DNA from: Bdellovibrio sp.
GTDB taxonomy: Bacteria > Myxococcota > SpSt-1050
Length of the DNA: 32,801 nucleotides
NCBI GenBank assembly: GCA_020725805.1
Contig: DYEF01000002.1
Span: forward strand, 1 to 32,801
Direction: 5' to 3'
The notes under the pieces were generated by a model. The model saw only the letters and a list, made by a program, of their open reading frames with translations, ran no database searches and was not told the origin of the DNA. Shown one piece after another: positions 31,295 to 32,801 of the stretch (positions within the stretch are counted from its first letter, which is position 1; every line of letters begins with the position of its first letter). The translations under genes were made by a program, and so were the position numbers.

Positions 31295-32606
31295 AAATCT
31301 CTCCTTTCATCAGTTCACCCCTGAGCGAATGTTTGAGTGCCTCTGTAATCCTGACTTTCACGATTCTGCCCGTCAGGTCGCAGTCCGATATAAGATTTAC
31401 GACCCTGTTGCAGGAGGACCTCGAAATATATTGCCCGGGAAATTTCTCCGATTTCTTTTCAACAAGTACTTCAAGACATTTTCCCTTAAGGTTTCTGTTC
31501 TTCTCCTGTGCAATACTTTCGATTCTCTCCTGCAGAATCCCCAGTCTCTCCTCTTTGATATTCTCAGGTACGTCATCCTCCAATTCCCTGTATGCCCTCG
31601 TCAAAGGACGCGGAGAGTACTTGAAAGAGAATGCTGTATCGAACTTTATCTCATCGAGCAGTGACATAGTGTATCCGAAATCCTCATCTGTCTCTGTCGG
31701 AAATCCGACGATTATATCGGTAGTAATTGCGATATCCTCTCTGACCTTTCTGAGCTTTTCAATTATGCTTAAATAGTGTTTTCTGTCGTATTTGCGGTTC
31801 ATAAGGTCAAGTATTCTGTCCGAACCGGACTGGACAGGCAGATGTATATGATTGCATAATTTAGGGAGATATCCGAATGCGCCTATCAGTCTGTCAGAAA
31901 CATCTTTGGGGTGGGAGGTTGTAAATCTAATCCGCATAAGTCCATCAATCTCGTGAACCATCTCCAGAAGTCCTACAAAATCGACATTATTTTTCTCGTC
32001 CAGATACGAATTTACGTTCTGTCCCAGAAGGGTGACCTCCTTTACACCGCACCCGACTCTTTTCTTGACCTCATCCAGAATGATCCGGCTCTCCCTTGAG
32101 AACTCCCTGCCCCTCAGATACGGGACGATACAAAAGGAGCAGAAGTTATTACACCCTTTGGTTATATTGACAAAGGCAGTTACACCCTTAAAGTCCTCTG
32201 AAAAATTCTCCTCGCTTACATATCCCGAATCCGAGACATCCACAACAGATACCTTCCCGGCAAGAACCCGACCGAGCAGAACCGGCAGGTCCTTGATCTG
32301 CTGCGGACCAAAGACGAGATCGATATCCGGAAATCTCTCCCTTAATTTCTCCCCCTCCTGTTTTGCAAAGCAGCCGCAGAGTGCAACAATCCTCTTTCTG
32401 TGATTCTTCGACTTGATATACCTGCCCGCCGCCGAAAGAGCCTTCTGCGACGGCTTCTCCCTTACCGAGCAGGTATTGACGAATACAATATCGGCGTTTT
32501 TCGGAGAATCTACCTCAAAAAGCCCTTCCATCCTGAGTATCGAGGAAATCTCCTCAGAATCTCGTTCATTCATCTGGCAGCCGTATGTCTCGATATAGAA
32601 TTTCAT
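31260..32606 (-). CDS. miaB: tRNA-2-methylthio-N6-dimethylallyladenosine synthase MiaB
   Basis: A 448-residue methylthiotransferase that converts i6A37 to ms2i6A37 in tRNA. The N-terminal UPF0004 domain has C10 (ETYGCQMN), C46 (VNTCSVRE) and C79 (GCFAKQEG) for one 4Fe-4S cluster. The radical SAM cluster is C152, C156 and C159 (GCNNFCSFC). Then come LLGQNVNSY, HLPVQSGSDRIL, and a C-terminal TRAM domain (VLVEKKSE to VKITEALKHSLRGE). The start at 32606 (MKFYIETYGC) agrees with the family. It has no ribosome binding site and may be leaderless or coupled to a 28-residue ORF upstream. Confidence 0.95.
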   Translation of the reverse strand: MKFYIETYGCQMNERDSEEISSILRMEGLFEVDSPKNADIVFVNTCSVREKPSQKALSAAGRYIKSKNHRKRIVALCGCFAKQEGEKLRERFPDIDLVFGPQQIKDLPVLLGRVLAGKVSVVDVSDSGYVSEENFSEDFKGVTAFVNITKGCNNFCSFCIVPYLRGREFSRESRIILDEVKKRVGCGVKEVTLLGQNVNSYLDEKNNVDFVGLLEMVHEIDGLMRIRFTTSHPKDVSDRLIGAFGYLPKLCNHIHLPVQSGSDRILDLMNRKYDRKHYLSIIEKLRKVREDIAITTDIIVGFPTETDEDFGYTMSLLDEIKFDTAFSFKYSPRPLTRAYRELEDDVPENIKEERLGILQERIESIAQEKNRNLKGKCLEVLVEKKSEKFPGQYISRSSCNRVVNLISDCDLTGRIVKVRITEALKHSLRGELMKGEIYEKGRCGRNTA

Positions 32607-32689
32607 ACCCGACCAATCATAAATTCTACTTTTATATGAGTCAAGGCATATTTATATTGCTTTTCTGGAAATACCCCAAAATTTTTCAT
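32603..32689 (-). CDS. 28-residue ORF overlapping the miaB start (possible leader peptide)
   Basis: ATG at 32689, preceded by GGAGG (4 bases apart), reads 28 codons and stops at TGA 32605-32603, overlapping the miaB ATG by ATGA. The peptide (MKNFGVFPEKQYKYALTHIK at its beginning) resembles nothing I know. It could feed ribosomes to miaB when transcription comes from upstream. The miaB promoter lies within it. This may be chance. Confidence 0.3.
   Translation of the reverse strand: MKNFGVFPEKQYKYALTHIKVEFMIGRV
32616..32644 (-). promoter_or_regulatory. Near-consensus promoter of the miaB operon
   Basis: Minus strand TTGACT (32639-32644), a 17-base spacer, then TATGAT (32616-32621). The expected start of transcription, near 32609, is only about 2-4 bases before the miaB ATG at 32606, giving an almost leaderless mRNA. 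Confidence 0.7.
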
Positions 32690-32799
32690 AAATCCTCCGC
32701 AAAACTAAATCTTAGCTGGTTTTTATTCACTTTTTTCTCTTTACTAAGCATCTGCTTTATCCTTTTCATAATGATTTTAAGCACTTCAGATAATCCGTC
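32686..32799 (-). CDS. C-terminal end of an unrecognised reading frame (partial, runs off right edge)
   Basis: A minus-strand frame is open from the window edge for 37 residues (starting DGLSEVLKIIMKRIKQ, Lys-rich, ending SFAEDL) and stops at TGA 32688-32686. The stop overlaps the next ATG by ATGA. No family is recognised. A second frame is also open at the edge and stops at 32768-32766, so the real upstream frame is uncertain. Confidence 0.3.
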   Translation of the reverse strand, partial: DGLSEVLKIIMKRIKQMLSKEKKVNKNQLRFSFAEDL

Positions 32800-32801
32800 C
32801 C

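Overview
The window looks like a chromosomal piece of a Gram-negative, myxobacteria-related (old Deltaproteobacteria) organism with moderate GC content, perhaps from an uncultured lineage. The evidence is a PilZ protein of the type common in myxobacteria, MopE-type metal-binding repeats and cysteine-rich secreted proteins, lipoproteins with Asp-rich linkers, an Fo-only ATP synthase operon with an atpI-like first gene, and a c-subunit with a signal peptide. The genus cannot be fixed from sequence alone.

Region 1 (1-553) is a boundary zone. It holds an RHS-core fragment running off the left edge, three palindromic repeat units with co-varying arms, and a 7-bp tandem repeat.

Region 2 (554-13991, all minus strand) is a long, tightly overlapping housekeeping block, read right to left: rimP, nusA, infB, a DUF503 gene, rbfA, an nrnA-like DHH gene, truB, a radical SAM/DUF2344 fusion gene, an RNase E/G gene, a PilZ gene, an OppF-type ABC ATPase gene and a B12-type radical SAM gene. 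It joins transcription elongation, translation initiation, ribosome maturation and RNA processing. Many joints are ATGA or GTGA overlaps. A divergent promoter region (13992-14136) separates it from region 3.

Region 3 (14137-15870, plus strand) is the Fo part of ATP synthase: an atpI-like gene, a second small membrane protein gene, atpB and atpE, closed by an intrinsic terminator. The F1 genes and subunit b are not here.

Region 4 (15951-28215) is an accessory block of surface proteins with a small enzyme cassette inside it. The surface proteins are a lipoprotein with about 137 cysteines, a parallel beta-helix protein, a VWA/MopE/Cys-repeat protein, and a large Ig-like/NHL lipoprotein gene broken by a one-base frameshift in a G5/C5 run. 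The beta-helix and VWA proteins end in nearly the same short tail, SSGC(A/S)CS plus three residues. An Asp/Ser/Thr-rich linker precedes each tail, which suggests an unusual C-terminal anchoring signal. The cassette (18317-20617) encodes an isochorismatase-like hydrolase, an FAD/NAD(P) oxidoreductase without the thioredoxin-reductase CxxC, and a short RlmN-like radical SAM protein that keeps the C-terminal Cys but lacks the partner Cys and the N-terminal domain. A strong promoter and then a strong terminator lie upstream of it, suggesting attenuation or a small RNA.

Region 5 (28314-32606, minus strand) is a second compact operon: miaB, a DUF151 nuclease-like gene, a VanZ-like gene, a gamma-carbonic-anhydrase-like gene, a cNMP-fold protein gene and an SDR-like gene. 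A near-consensus promoter lies so close to miaB that the transcript would be almost leaderless. The right edge holds a short ORF coupled to miaB and the end of another reading frame that leaves the window.
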